DNA of 64,000 nucleotides from Stachybotrys elegans (Eukaryota > Ascomycota > Sordariomycetes > Hypocreales > Stachybotryaceae), in NCBI GenBank assembly GCA_020746835.1, contig JAGPNK010000007.1, forward strand, positions 1,116,001 through 1,180,000, given 5' to 3'. A program made the translations under genes and the position numbers. Shown here in pieces: positions 46,032 to 55,708 of the stretch (its first letter is position 1; each line of letters starts with the position of its first letter). The notes beneath the pieces are model-generated. The model did not search any database. It had not been told where the DNA came from and saw nothing but the letters and a program-made list of their open reading frames with translations.

Positions 46032-47595
46032 ATGTCTTTTAGACGGATTGCGGTTCGAGCTGGCAGAGCAGCCAATGCTGCAAGCCACCAGCGCTTCTTC
46101 ACCAGCAGCTCCTCCCGCATGGTCCAAAAGACCAACAACATGCACGAGGTGATTGGATGATGGCGACCCCGACGCGCGCACATGATTGCTGACTCTGAAG
46201 TCCAAGTTATCCGAAGAAGCTCTCAGGATCGACGAGCTCCCCGGGGATGAAGCCAACGATGTCGTCTTCCAGAGCCAGTACGGCGTCCGAAGCATAATAC
46301 TAAACCGCCCGAAGAAGCTCAACTCGCTCAACGGTTCCATGATCCGCAAGATTGTACCTCGCCTGGTCGAATGGGAGAAGTCGAGTCTTGCCAATGTCAT
46401 CTTGCTCAAGGGCGCTGGCGACAAGGCTCTCTGCGCCGGAGGAGATGTGGTGGCGCTGGCGGAGCAGAACCTGGAGGACCCCGAGGGCTGGAAGAAGTCG
46501 GCCGATTACTTCGCTCTCGAATACAAGCTCGACCATTACATCGCAACCTACCAGAAGCCCTACATCGCCCTCATGGACGGAATCACCATGGGCGGCGGTG
46601 TTGGACTTAGCGTCCACGCCCCCTTTCGAATCGCGACCGAGAAGACCGTCTTCGCCATGCCCGAGACCACCATCGGCTTCTTCCCCGACGTTGGAGCATC
46701 CTTCTTCCTTCCACGGATGAACGGCTCTGTGGGAACATACCTGGCGCTCACAAGCGAGAGACTGACGGGAGCCAACGTCTACTACTCGGGAATTGCTACA
46801 CACTATCTGCACTCGACCAGCTTGCCTGACCTCGAGGCTCGTCTGGCAGAGCTGCGGTTCCGAGACAACGACACCCTGTCCCAGCGACTGACCTTCATCA
46901 ATGACACCATCGAGGAATACAGCACCGGCATGCCGTACGACCAGCCCATGCAGATCAGCGGAGACGTTCGCCGGGCCATCGACAGGTGCTTCAACAAGCA
47001 GAACGTTCCCGACATTATCGAGGCACTGCAGCAGGAGCGAGGCGAGACCGAGGAGTGGGCGCAGAGACAGCTTGAGACCCTCAAGAAGCGCTCGCCGACA
47101 GCTGTCCACGTGGCCCTCAGGCAGATGCGCCAGGGCCAGAAGTGGGACATTGCCGAGGCCTTTGGCAAGGAGCACGAGATTGCCACCAAGTTCATGCAGC
47201 ACCACGACTTTAACGAGGGCGTCATGAGCCTGCTCCGACACAAGAAGAAGCCGGAATGGAAGCCCGAGTCGCTCGAGGCGATCCCCGCAAGCGAGAACGT
47301 GGCCCAGCCATTCTTCACATTCAAGAAGAAGACGCTGCCGCTCTTCACCAGCCGGACGTTCTCGGAATACCCGCACCAGTTCCTCGGCGTCCCGACAGAG
47401 AAGGAGATCCAGAAGGTCATCTCCAGCAAGCCACACACCGCCCAGGAGCTCCTGGTCGCCATGGTGGAGTCGAGAAAGGGACGCCAGGGTATCAAGGACA
47501 TCGTTGCCGAGATCATCAACCGGAAGACGGAGGTTGACGAGAACGGCAAGCTTGTATGGCTGGCGGAAGAATCCTCGCCTTACAGCAAACTGTAA
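46032..47595 (+). CDS. EHD3: 3-hydroxyisobutyryl-CoA hydrolase (EHD3/HIBCH)
   Basis: Two exons: 46032-46148 and 46201-47595, giving 503 residues. The crotonase-fold core has NRPKKLNSLNGSMIRKI (Pro-Lys-Leu-Asn-Ser), ALCAGGDVVALAEQ and GGGVGLSVHAPFRIATEKT for the oxyanion hole, and PETTIGFFPDVGASFFLPR. Together these identify the HIBCH branch rather than enoyl-CoA hydratase. It hydrolyses 3-hydroxyisobutyryl-CoA in valine breakdown. Exon 1 is a basic, Arg/Ala/Ser-rich leader (MSFRRIAVRAGRAANAA) typical of mitochondrial import. Oddly, the C terminus ends SPYSKL, a perfect peroxisomal PTS1. The donor GTGATT of the intron is not the consensus, but the reading frame closes on it. Divergent from SmD2 across 287 bp. 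Confidence 0.92.
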
Positions 47596-47684
47596 TATGT
47601 AGCCTGACATGCGATGCGTGAGAGAGGAGTGTAAATTACAGTCACTTGTAGCGCATTTTGTATTTTACACATGTATCTATAGAA

Positions 47685-47690
47685 AATAAA
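47685..47690 (+). terminator. Poly(A) signal-like AATAAA after the hydrolase gene
   Basis: AATAAA lies 90 nt past the stop of the 3-hydroxyisobutyryl-CoA hydrolase gene, a typical spacing for a fungal positioning element. Confidence 0.35.
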
Positions 47691-48200
47691 TGCACGATGG
47701 TAGAATGTAACATTTACAGGTAGCTGCGATAGCCAAGGCGCGTCATGGTGAATGTGTGGCTAATGCATTGCATTGATCGTCCATAATCTCGACGCTGCAA
47801 GGTTCAGCATTTGATAAAACTCTAAATGTAGTCATGACATGCGAAAGAAAATTAATGTTGTGGGTTTGATGGCGATTGAAGCCGACGTTGAAATTTGACG
47901 CTCTGTCGTTATCGTGAGCGGGGCCGATTAATAGTAAAAAAACGGAGTCAAGAGGAGGGAGAATACCACGGAGAAGGGGAGGGGAAACCTCCTGGTATTG
48001 TTCAGTGATGAGACGATACTAGAACCCAAATGGCTTCATTTTATTGGGCTAAAAAGGATAAAAATATGTATGCGCTACTAATAATCCATAGATGGAGGGG
48101 TGTGATGGCAGCCTAGAGAGCTCGAGTCCAAGTCACGAGACTCGGTTTCACACGGCAAGGAGGGAAAGAGATTGCTCTGGGATGGCCTCATCTCCGGGAG

Positions 48201-48208
48201 TATATAAA
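48201..48208 (+). promoter_or_regulatory. Consensus TATA box with an orphan downstream ORF
   Basis: TATATAAA is a perfect TATA-box match on the plus strand. It lies 143 bases before an ATG at 48344 and almost 1 kb before the start codon of the SPT21-like gene. It could serve either a short transcript or a distal start site of that gene. Confidence 0.35.
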
Positions 48209-48343
48209 GGGCAGGGGAGCCCACACGTCGGACGCAAAGACTGAGAATCATCTTAGATTTAACATACATCTTTGCTGGCTCAAACCGGTGCTCGATCGCC
48301 CAGGAGCCGGAGCTGCCTTGGGGCTAAACTCCGTCAGCATCGG

Positions 48344-48679
48344 ATGGCGGGTGAAAACGAGCAATCAAGCAGCGCAAGCAACCGAGCAAGCAAACCAACC
48401 CAGATAAAACGACCCACGCCACCGAGAGGTGCTTACGTCAACCGGAGCTCTCCTCCTACCTGCAGCGGCAACACAAAAAAAAACCCGGGGGCGAAGAAGC
48501 GCCCTGGGCCGGTTATCTTGTTGCTGTTGTTGGACCAACTATCGTCAAACAATAGTGTTCACTCAACCGGCTCTCAGACAAGTCCTATTCAGGCAAGTGG
48601 GGATACAGGTCTTAGCGCGCCCCGAGTTCCTCTTCGCGCTAGCGTCGCCCAGGTCACGTCACAGGGCCTGCAAGTCTAA
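48344..48679 (+). CDS. Orphan ORF, 111 codons (candidate small gene or uORF)
   Basis: The ORF begins MAGENEQSSSASNRASKP in a CGGATGG context, is Ser/Pro/Lys-rich and ends VAQVTSQGLQV. I do not recognise it. Its only support is the TATA box 143 bases upstream and an uninterrupted frame. It lies upstream of, and on the same strand as, the SPT21-like gene, so an upstream ORF in a long leader is as likely as a separate gene. Confidence 0.2.
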   Translation: MAGENEQSSSASNRASKPTQIKRPTPPRGAYVNRSSPPTCSGNTKKNPGAKKRPGPVILLLLLDQLSSNNSVHSTGSQTSPIQASGDTGLSAPRVPLRASVAQVTSQGLQV

Positions 48680-49183
48680 GACAGGCTCTGCGCTGAGCAG
48701 AAAGTGAACACCCCGTTTCGGTAGGCGACACCACCACCACGCGTGAAGTGTGACTGCCATCACAACCTTCACCTTCCAACACACCGAGCATTGAACTCTT
48801 GTTGTTTTTCTGCACGTCAATTGATTGTTGTTTTCATTTTCCTGCGTTCAATTACTCTCATGGTTTGTTTTCGTCCCTTCAATCTCGCCTGATTTTTCTT
48901 CTCTCTCTCTTTTTTTCCGCGTACCGTTTCGGTTCCGCGCCGGCACTTAAAGTGCTGCTCCACACCGCGAGAACGCGACTTGGAAGTTGAAGCGCGTCAC
49001 GGCCCGTCCACGCAACCCGCCCCCCGGACGCAATATATCCAGTCAGCCCACAACTTACGCCAGACCTCGTTCCGTATTTTTGCATCTTCACCAACATCTC
49101 CCATCGCCACCACCAACCTCATCGACGGAGCTCCCTTGTGTCTCTCTCCACGCTGCACACACTGCCTCAAGGGAGCTGCCGTC

Positions 49184-52100
49184 ATGGCATCGCCAATGCC
49201 CATCGCCCCGGTGGGTGCTTGGAACCCCGGCAACCAGCCTACGCAGGCTCCTCAGCAAGATCCTGCCGACAATGGAGTCCAAGTCAGGGCCATGGGCTGT
49301 ATGCCTCGCCGACTCTGCGTGCTCAGCATCTGAGATTTGCTGACTCCCGTCTTACAGTAAAAGTCCATTATACTTTCGACCGAGAGGCCAAGGTCAATTG
49401 CCTGGCTAGACTTGCACAACCGATCTACGCGCAGACGATAGCCATCGACGAGAACAACACGATTGGCGTCATAGACCTTCGAGCGTGTATTCAAGCAATC
49501 ACAGAGTGCAGCCCCGAGCTCGCCAGCCACGACTGCGACTACACCATGTACGCCGTCGACTACTCAGAGCCCGACACACCTTTGGTAGGACAAGGCATGT
49601 TGTCGTGGGCCATTGATTCCATGCGCGGAAATGGCCCGGCCCAGCAACCCAAGATGGTGACCGGACGCGTGACTAGAAATGTTTTGGGCGTTTTTGGCGG
49701 CGGAAGTCGAGAGACTCTCGAGGTTAAGCTGAAGCTTGCCGAGACGCCCAAGGTCGCCCGATCAGAACCAGTCCGACAAAATCAAGTCGAAGTGCCACAC
49801 CCGCAGCAGCCATCACGCCCTGTGGAGTCAGCTATGACGCCTACGGGCGTATCGGAATGGAACTCCTTCATCCAATCTAACCCGCAATTGGGGCAGCCAG
49901 CACCCGTTTCTCGGGTTGCCTCTCCTGCCTTCTCTCAGGGCCCTCCCGCCCCCTATCCACGACGAGGCTCCTTCAACAGCAACCAGCTCCAACCTCTTCT
50001 ACCTGCTGGCGATATCCCGCAACGGTTAGCCCCGGTTCCTATTGATCCCCAGCCCAAGCCGCCTGCCACGGCGCCTTCATCAAGACCATCTAGCCGAACA
50101 TCGAACCGGCCATCCAGAAGAAAGCCAAAGGCCCCAACAGGCCGTCCAAGAGGGAGGCCGCGCAAGAAGCCCGCTGATGGCAACACTTCAGGCTATGAGG
50201 ATGGTACCGAGGGAGAAGAAGGTCCCGCAAAGAAGAGGGCAAAGACGACGCAGGTGGACAAGACGACGGCTAACGTGTTCGGTGCTGGCCCTGAATCCTT
50301 GCGAGTGGCTGCCAGCACATCTGGTTCCCTCAGAACCTTCCGGCCCGTCAATGTTAGTGGTGATCCCGCCGCGGCTCGTCACCTTCAGGAGGTTCCTCGG
50401 GCCCCGACTCCCATTCCTGACGGCTCACGGGTTGGGCTGCCTGGACAGCCGCCTAATATGGGCAAAATGCGACGAGAATCAACAACCATGAGTATGGAAT
50501 CCATTCCTAACGAGCCAACACAGCAGCCTGATGCTAGGCCGCCATCTTTCTCTCCACTGCTAGAGGACGGTCGCTCGCCCGACTCGATGGCACCGACTCC
50601 AGTCTATTCTGAAGACAGCCCCGGAGATATTGGCTCATCACCACCAGCGGCTCGCACAACTCCCCTGACCACCCCATTCATGAGGTCTAGTCCGCCTCCC
50701 TCCAGTCCGATTCTGCCCCCAATGCCAGTATCGAGGTTGCCGCAAGAAGCTAGTTTTGATACCGCAGACCTGGATGATCTTTTTGGCGATTCTCGGCAGG
50801 AGCTTCTTGCGGAGATGCTTGCCATTCCTGCGCCAGTGGAGAGAGCAATCGAGACTGTCGACTCGAGTGGCATACCAATGCAAGTCTTCCGAATGGGAGG
50901 CCCCGACGGTCAAGACCTCGTCAACATCAGAAATTACAACACTCATCGAATGAACTACGCTCCCGCGCCCCCCGTTCCTCCTTCCGACACGCCTCTTTTG
51001 CCTCCGCTAAGACAAGAGCCCTCGGGAAACGGCCAGACCGCAGCATCAACTGAGAAGTCGGGGGCGACAGACTTGCCGCGTCCTCAGGTGCCGACTCCCC
51101 CTCCAACGACAGATGCTGCGGAGAAGCCCGCAACCCCCCTGGCCTTGACTGACACCATAGAAAAGGCACCCAAAATAGCTGCAGGCGCCGCCGCCGCCGC
51201 CGAACAAAAGAACACAAACACCAAGTCTGCCACCCAGCCGCCTCGTTCAAGCCGCCCTCCAACTCAAAAATCCACCTCCGACTCGACCAAACCGAAGCCA
51301 GCACGCCTATTAAGCCGTTCTCAGTCTGCTGGACCTCTTGCGCTGCCGACAATCCCGGCCAGCGAGCCTGCTGGACCGTCATCCCTGACTCAGTCTATGA
51401 CTACAGAGCGACAGCGTCCGACCACAGCTGCTCCATCTACTATCCGCCGATCAGCCTCCACCGGCCCTCTCTGTCTGCCTGTGCCTGCCAGTGACCCCGT
51501 GGGCCCTGCGCAAACTCCGCTGCCTGGGGTTCCCGGTCCCGAAGCAGCAGCTACAGATGCCCCGGAACCTTCGTCTCCTCAAACTGGGAGGTCGAACAAG
51601 AACATTGTCAAAAAGATTGCTATTAAGCAGAGGCTGGAGGAAGCTATCATGAATGGGGAGTTGCCTCCCTATTGTAGCAACTGTGGCGCTATCGAGACAC
51701 CAACATGGCGCAAGATCTGGATTCAGGAGAAGGAAGGAACCCCAGAACACGTTGAATACTCGGAAAAACCAGGCCGAATTACCGCCATTGAGATCTTGAA
51801 GCGAGACGAAGAGGACAAGCCCCTGCGATATCGCATTATCAAGAAGGGTCTGTCATCAGAGGATGACAAAGCTCTGTGGCAAGAGAGACTTCTCTGCAAT
51901 CCTTGTGGTATCTGGCTCTCCAAAAGCAAGACTCACCGCCCGGCGGATCGTTGGGACAAGGATGCAGGACGCCTGGGTCAGGAGCGTCGTAAGCGAGGAC
52001 CGGGTGCTGGTGGCTCGCGCAGCAAGAAAGCTCGTACCAAGAGCGATGCCCAAGCTAATCCTACATCCGAGGCGTACTTGCACACGGATGCTCTGGGCCC

Positions 52101-53025
52101 TGTAGCTGAATCATCACCCAAAGGCCCCGTGGCCACCTTGGGAGGAGCCTTTGAGCCGCGAAGCGGGCCGGCCCCGCGAGAGCAGCCACCCGCAGATGCC
52201 TCACAAAAGCTTGGTCAAGTCGATGGACCCCCTCGCTCGAATCCAGGCTCTGCAAATTCACGGGCGGCTGGAGCAGTCAAGAGCCCTATGGATGCTGCTA
52301 TGGATGCTGCTATGGATGCGGCCATGGGCACCACTAAGCGGGTGCTATTCCCTTCGCCTAAGAAGGATGAAGAGTCGAAGGTGCTTGGGGAGCTACATAT
52401 CAACATGGTGCAGACCGAATGCCGCCAGCTGAAGGACCTGCTTCCCGGGAAGGAGAACGTGGCAGTTGTGGGTGGGGATGTCGCAATGGACGATGATGAT
52501 CTTGAGGCACTGTTCCGAAGCCCGGTCGTTGCTCGCCCTTCCACTCCGCCCCCAAAGTCCTCCACGTCAGGACCATTCAAAACGCCGACACGGCCCACGC
52601 CAAATCATCGACCCATAACTAGGAGTGTGTCGAGATCGATGCGCTCTGTAAGGAGTAGGGTCGCTGCATCACCTGGCCAGCTGAATTTCCTCAACGGAAC
52701 TCCCTGTTCTAAGCGACGTAGTCCTCGCAACCACGATGGCAGCTTCTGCGACATACCAGACACACCAACAAGCCGCACGATCCACCAGATGCTCTCAGAT
52801 GCCATTGCATTTGGTATTAGCACCGAAGACCTTGACTTGGGTCAGCTGCCACTGCTGGAAGGGCCCGACAACGAACTGATGGACTTTGGTAGCCTCCTCA
52901 GCACTGATGCTGTCATGCCAAGCTCGCCGCCCAAGGGTTCAGCAATGTCATTTGACTACAATGGGTCTTCGTCCATGTGGGCACAATGGACTGCAGAGAA
53001 TTCTGCCATCGTGAAGAAGGAGTAG
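49184..53025 (+). CDS. SPT21/Ams2-like GATA-type regulator of histone-gene expression
   Basis: Two exons: 49184-49298 and 49358-53025, giving 1260 residues. The start MASPMPIAPVGAWNPGNQP is chosen because the splice (T + TA) restores GLKVHYTFDREAKVNCLARL, the conserved N-terminal domain shared by yeast Spt21 and S. pombe Ams2 (about residues 35-160, including TMYAVDYSEPDTPLVGQGML). An AT-hook (GRPRGRPRKK) lies near residue 300. A GATA-like finger has Cys at 811, 814, 885 and 888 (CSNCG...CNPCGIWL), so its two halves are 70 residues apart instead of the usual 17-18. Long Ser/Pro-rich linkers fill the rest. Three near-identical Met-Asp-Ala-Ala repeats occur near residue 1016. Spt21 and Ams2 activate core-histone genes in S phase; the same role here is inference from the domain. 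Confidence 0.82.
52288..52326 (+). repeat. 12-bp tandem repeat coding for Met-Asp-Ala-Ala
   Basis: Two exact copies of ATGGATGCTGCT and a third copy ending in GCGGCC, then another ATG. The unit is in frame inside the SPT21-like gene, so copy number could vary without breaking the frame. Confidence 0.75.
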
Positions 53026-53270
53026 AGGAAACAGGCATTGCATTTCTCATGAAGTATGACGTTGAGCGGGACGTTAATGAAGGCAGCGTACGAAACGCCA
53101 TTCGCGTCCATGTTATTTCTTGTGGAGTTTGGCGTTACGATCATCATCCTGGAAGACGAGAGCTTCCAGATGAGAAGGGTTCAATGCAATGCGTTCTGCT
53201 TGAGTTAAATAGATACCTGTCGTACTTGGAAGAACCACAGCGTGCTTTTGCTTTAGACTTAAGTCGTTAT

Positions 53271-53276
53271 AATAAA
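53271..53276 (+). terminator. Poly(A) signal-like AATAAA after the SPT21-like gene
   Basis: AATAAA lies about 245 nt past the stop of the SPT21-like gene, on the coding strand. Confidence 0.3.
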
Positions 53277-53357
53277 TGAAATAACCCATACGCCTTGCTC
53301 GCCTAAATGCCCTGAGAGCTCTGTGGTTGCCGCATGACTAAGGTTGAGACCAGCACT

Positions 53358-53385
53358 CTACGCGTCGCTAGAGTGCAACGACGCG
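53358..53385 (+). promoter_or_regulatory. Pair of MCB-like ACGCGT boxes upstream of POL12
   Basis: ACGCGT occurs at 53358-53363 and again at 53380-53385, 141-168 bases before the POL12 start. In yeasts ACGCGT (MluI cell-cycle box) recruits MBF to S-phase genes, including DNA polymerase alpha subunits. Both the sequence and the gene downstream fit; binding is not shown. Confidence 0.5.
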
Positions 53386-53525
53386 TATATTCGCGTCTGG
53401 ACGACCCCACTATCACCGTCAAGTTAATCATTGCACATGTACTGGAAAATCAGCATTGAGGTGCCCGCCATACAGACTACGCATCGCAAATCTCACGTCA
53501 ATTCTGGCGCCGCCAGCTCGTCAAA

Positions 53526-55560
53526 ATGGCTGAGACTGATCTCCAAGCCCGATTCTCCCCCAACAAGCCTCTAGAACCCGATGTCGCCAGCGAACTCGAG
53601 TCCATCATGAGGCTGCACAGCCTGTCGGTTGACGATCTCTTTTTCAAGTGGGAGTCGTACTGCATCAAGATGGATCTAGATGCGCAGGCTATTTCCCTGG
53701 CGTCCATTCGCAACCTCAAGCACAGCATACAAGATGCGCTCGAGAAGAGTCATCGGCAGGCGCAGGTCAAGACGGAGCGCAAGGTCGCCGCGACGCCCAA
53801 GGCTGGCAGCAAAGGAGGCGACATGTACGGTATGCTGGATGGATTGGTGCCCAGCACGCCTGCTACTGGGAGCAAGTTGGCAAGAGGCCATGGAAGTGCC
53901 CTGAAGAAGACGCCGAGTGCTGCCATCATGAGCTCACCCGTAGCGCCCAACGATGCCCCGTGAGTGCTTCGAAACGAAAGTGGTGGCATGCGCACCAATT
54001 CTGATGAATGTTCCAGTGCATCGTCGTTTAACGACCGAGCGAACCCAGGCGAGGTCATGCTCGTCCTCAATGACCACCTCGCCGCTGCCGAAACGCCCCT
54101 CGCAATCTACCCCGAGCCCAGAGTCAAGCTCGTACCGGCCTCGGAGACGAAGAAGCTAGCATACAAGCCCCTCGCGATGAAGCTCTCCGAGGCCAGCGAG
54201 ACGCTCGACGACCGGATCGACGAGTTCCTGGCGACGGTCCAGGAGCACCACAAGCTCGACGATTCGGTATTCGGCAGCGCTGCGAGCCAGAGCACGTCGG
54301 AGGTCGTCGTCGTGGGCCGCATAGCGTCGGACTCGCCCGAGGGGAGGCTCAACGCTGCGTCGCTGGTGCTCGAGACGTCGCGCCGCACGGGCATGGGCTT
54401 CCGCGTGCCGCTCAAGATGGACAAGATACGGGCGTGGAGCTTCTTCCCCGGGCAGATTGTAGCCCTCAGGGGGAGCAACGCATCGGGCAACGAGTTCCTG
54501 GTGCATGAGATCCTGGAGATACCACTGCTTCCGGGCGCGGCGTCGACGACGGAGGCGCTGGAGGCGCACCGCGAGAGGTTCAGGGGCGGGCCGGACGTCA
54601 TGGACGCCGGCGGCGACCCCAGCCCGCTCAACATCATGTACGCGGCGGGTCCATATACCTCGGACGATAACCTCGAGTTCGAGCCTCTACATGCGCTGTG
54701 CAGCCAGGCGGCCGAGACCATGGCGGACGTGCTGGTGCTTACGGGGCCGTTTATTGACATCGATCATCCTCTTATTGCTATGGGCGACTTTGACCTCCCC
54801 GAGGAGGCCATGCAGGAACCAGACTCGGCCAACATGAACACCGTCTTCAAGCATCTATTCTCCCCCGCCCTCAACACGCTCGCCGCATCCAACCCCCACA
54901 TCACCGTCGTCCTTGTCCCCTCGGTCCGCGACATCATAGACAAGCACGTCTGCTGGCCGCAGGACGTCGTCCCCCGCAAGCTTCTTGGCCTGCCCAAGGC
55001 GGTCAAGATTGTGTCGAACCCCATCTCGCTATCCGTCAACGAGATGGTCCTCGGCATCTCAAGTCAGGACATCCTGTACGAGCTGAGGAGCGACGAGGTG
55101 GTCAAGGGCGCCGTGGGCGACATGATGGACAGGCTGTCTCGCTACCTCGTCGAGCAGAGGCACTACTACCCCCTGTTCCCGCCCACCGACAGGACGCGCC
55201 TACCCAAGACGGGTACGGAGGAGGGCATAGCGACTGGTGCAATGCTGGACGTCAGCTATCTCAAGCTCGGCGAGATGGTGGATGTACGACCAGACGTAAT
55301 GGTGGTGCCCAGCTTACTGCCCCCATTCGCAAAGGTAAGTCAGACCACGCCAGTCCGATCATACAGTAGCTAACAGGCATAACTCATAGGTCGTAGAGTC
55401 GGTCTTGGTTATTAATCCCGGTCTGCTGGCCAAGAGGCGAGGCGCCGGAACCTTTGCGCGCATGACGCTGTATCCGCCCAGCGCAGACAACGGCGACGAG
55501 AACGGCATGGTCAGCCACGGGGTATTCAAGAGGGCACGGGTGGAGGTTGTAAGGATATAG
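53526..55560 (+). CDS. POL12: DNA polymerase alpha subunit B
   Basis: Three exons: 53526-53959, 54017-55334 and 55390-55560, giving 640 residues. The N-terminal part (about 1-75) is the helical Pol-alpha B N-domain (SVDDLFFKWESYCIKMDL). A Ser/Pro linker leads to an OB-fold and the calcineurin-like DNA_pol_E_B domain: VLVLTGPFIDIDHPLI, NPHITVVLVPSVRDI, NPISLSVNEMVLGISSQDIL and VVPSLLPPFAKVVESVLVINPG. This accessory subunit tethers the DNA polymerase alpha catalytic subunit and primase and has lost phosphoesterase activity in the family. All introns fit in phase. The gene is convergent with MFAP1 and has MCB-like boxes upstream, in line with S-phase expression. Confidence 0.93.
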
Positions 55561-55708
55561 CATTGCGCGTTGTGCCGATAATGATATGTACGCCGTCTCA
55601 TGAAGTTTGGTTCATTATGCCCGGGCCCTATATGCAGGCGCTCTGCTTTTTTTGGATTCAATCGGTGTAAAATATGGTTTCTCTACCACGTCCATGCCAC
55701 GGCATCAT

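Larger units (their letters stand above)
47596..49183. other. Intergenic region between the hydrolase and the SPT21-like gene
   Basis: This region contains the hydrolase 3' end (poly(A)-like AATAAA at 47685-47690), a perfect TATATAAA at 48201-48208, an orphan ORF at 48344-48679, a TGTGACTG (Homol-D-like) string at 48749-48756 and a C/T-rich leader from about 48780 to 49180 that belongs to the SPT21-like gene. Confidence 0.5.
53026..53525. other. Intergenic region between the SPT21-like gene and POL12
   Basis: About 500 bases between tandem genes. An AATAAA at 53271-53276, about 245 nt past the SPT21-like stop, is a possible poly(A) signal. An ACGCGT motif occurs twice (53358-53363 and 53380-53385); this is the MCB element bound by MBF-type factors at G1/S genes in yeasts and would suit POL12. 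Confidence 0.5.

Noticed and set aside
46300..47610. A 436-codon minus-strand ORF
   Set aside because: It is the antisense shadow of the 3-hydroxyisobutyryl-CoA hydrolase, which is fully conserved in the sense frame.
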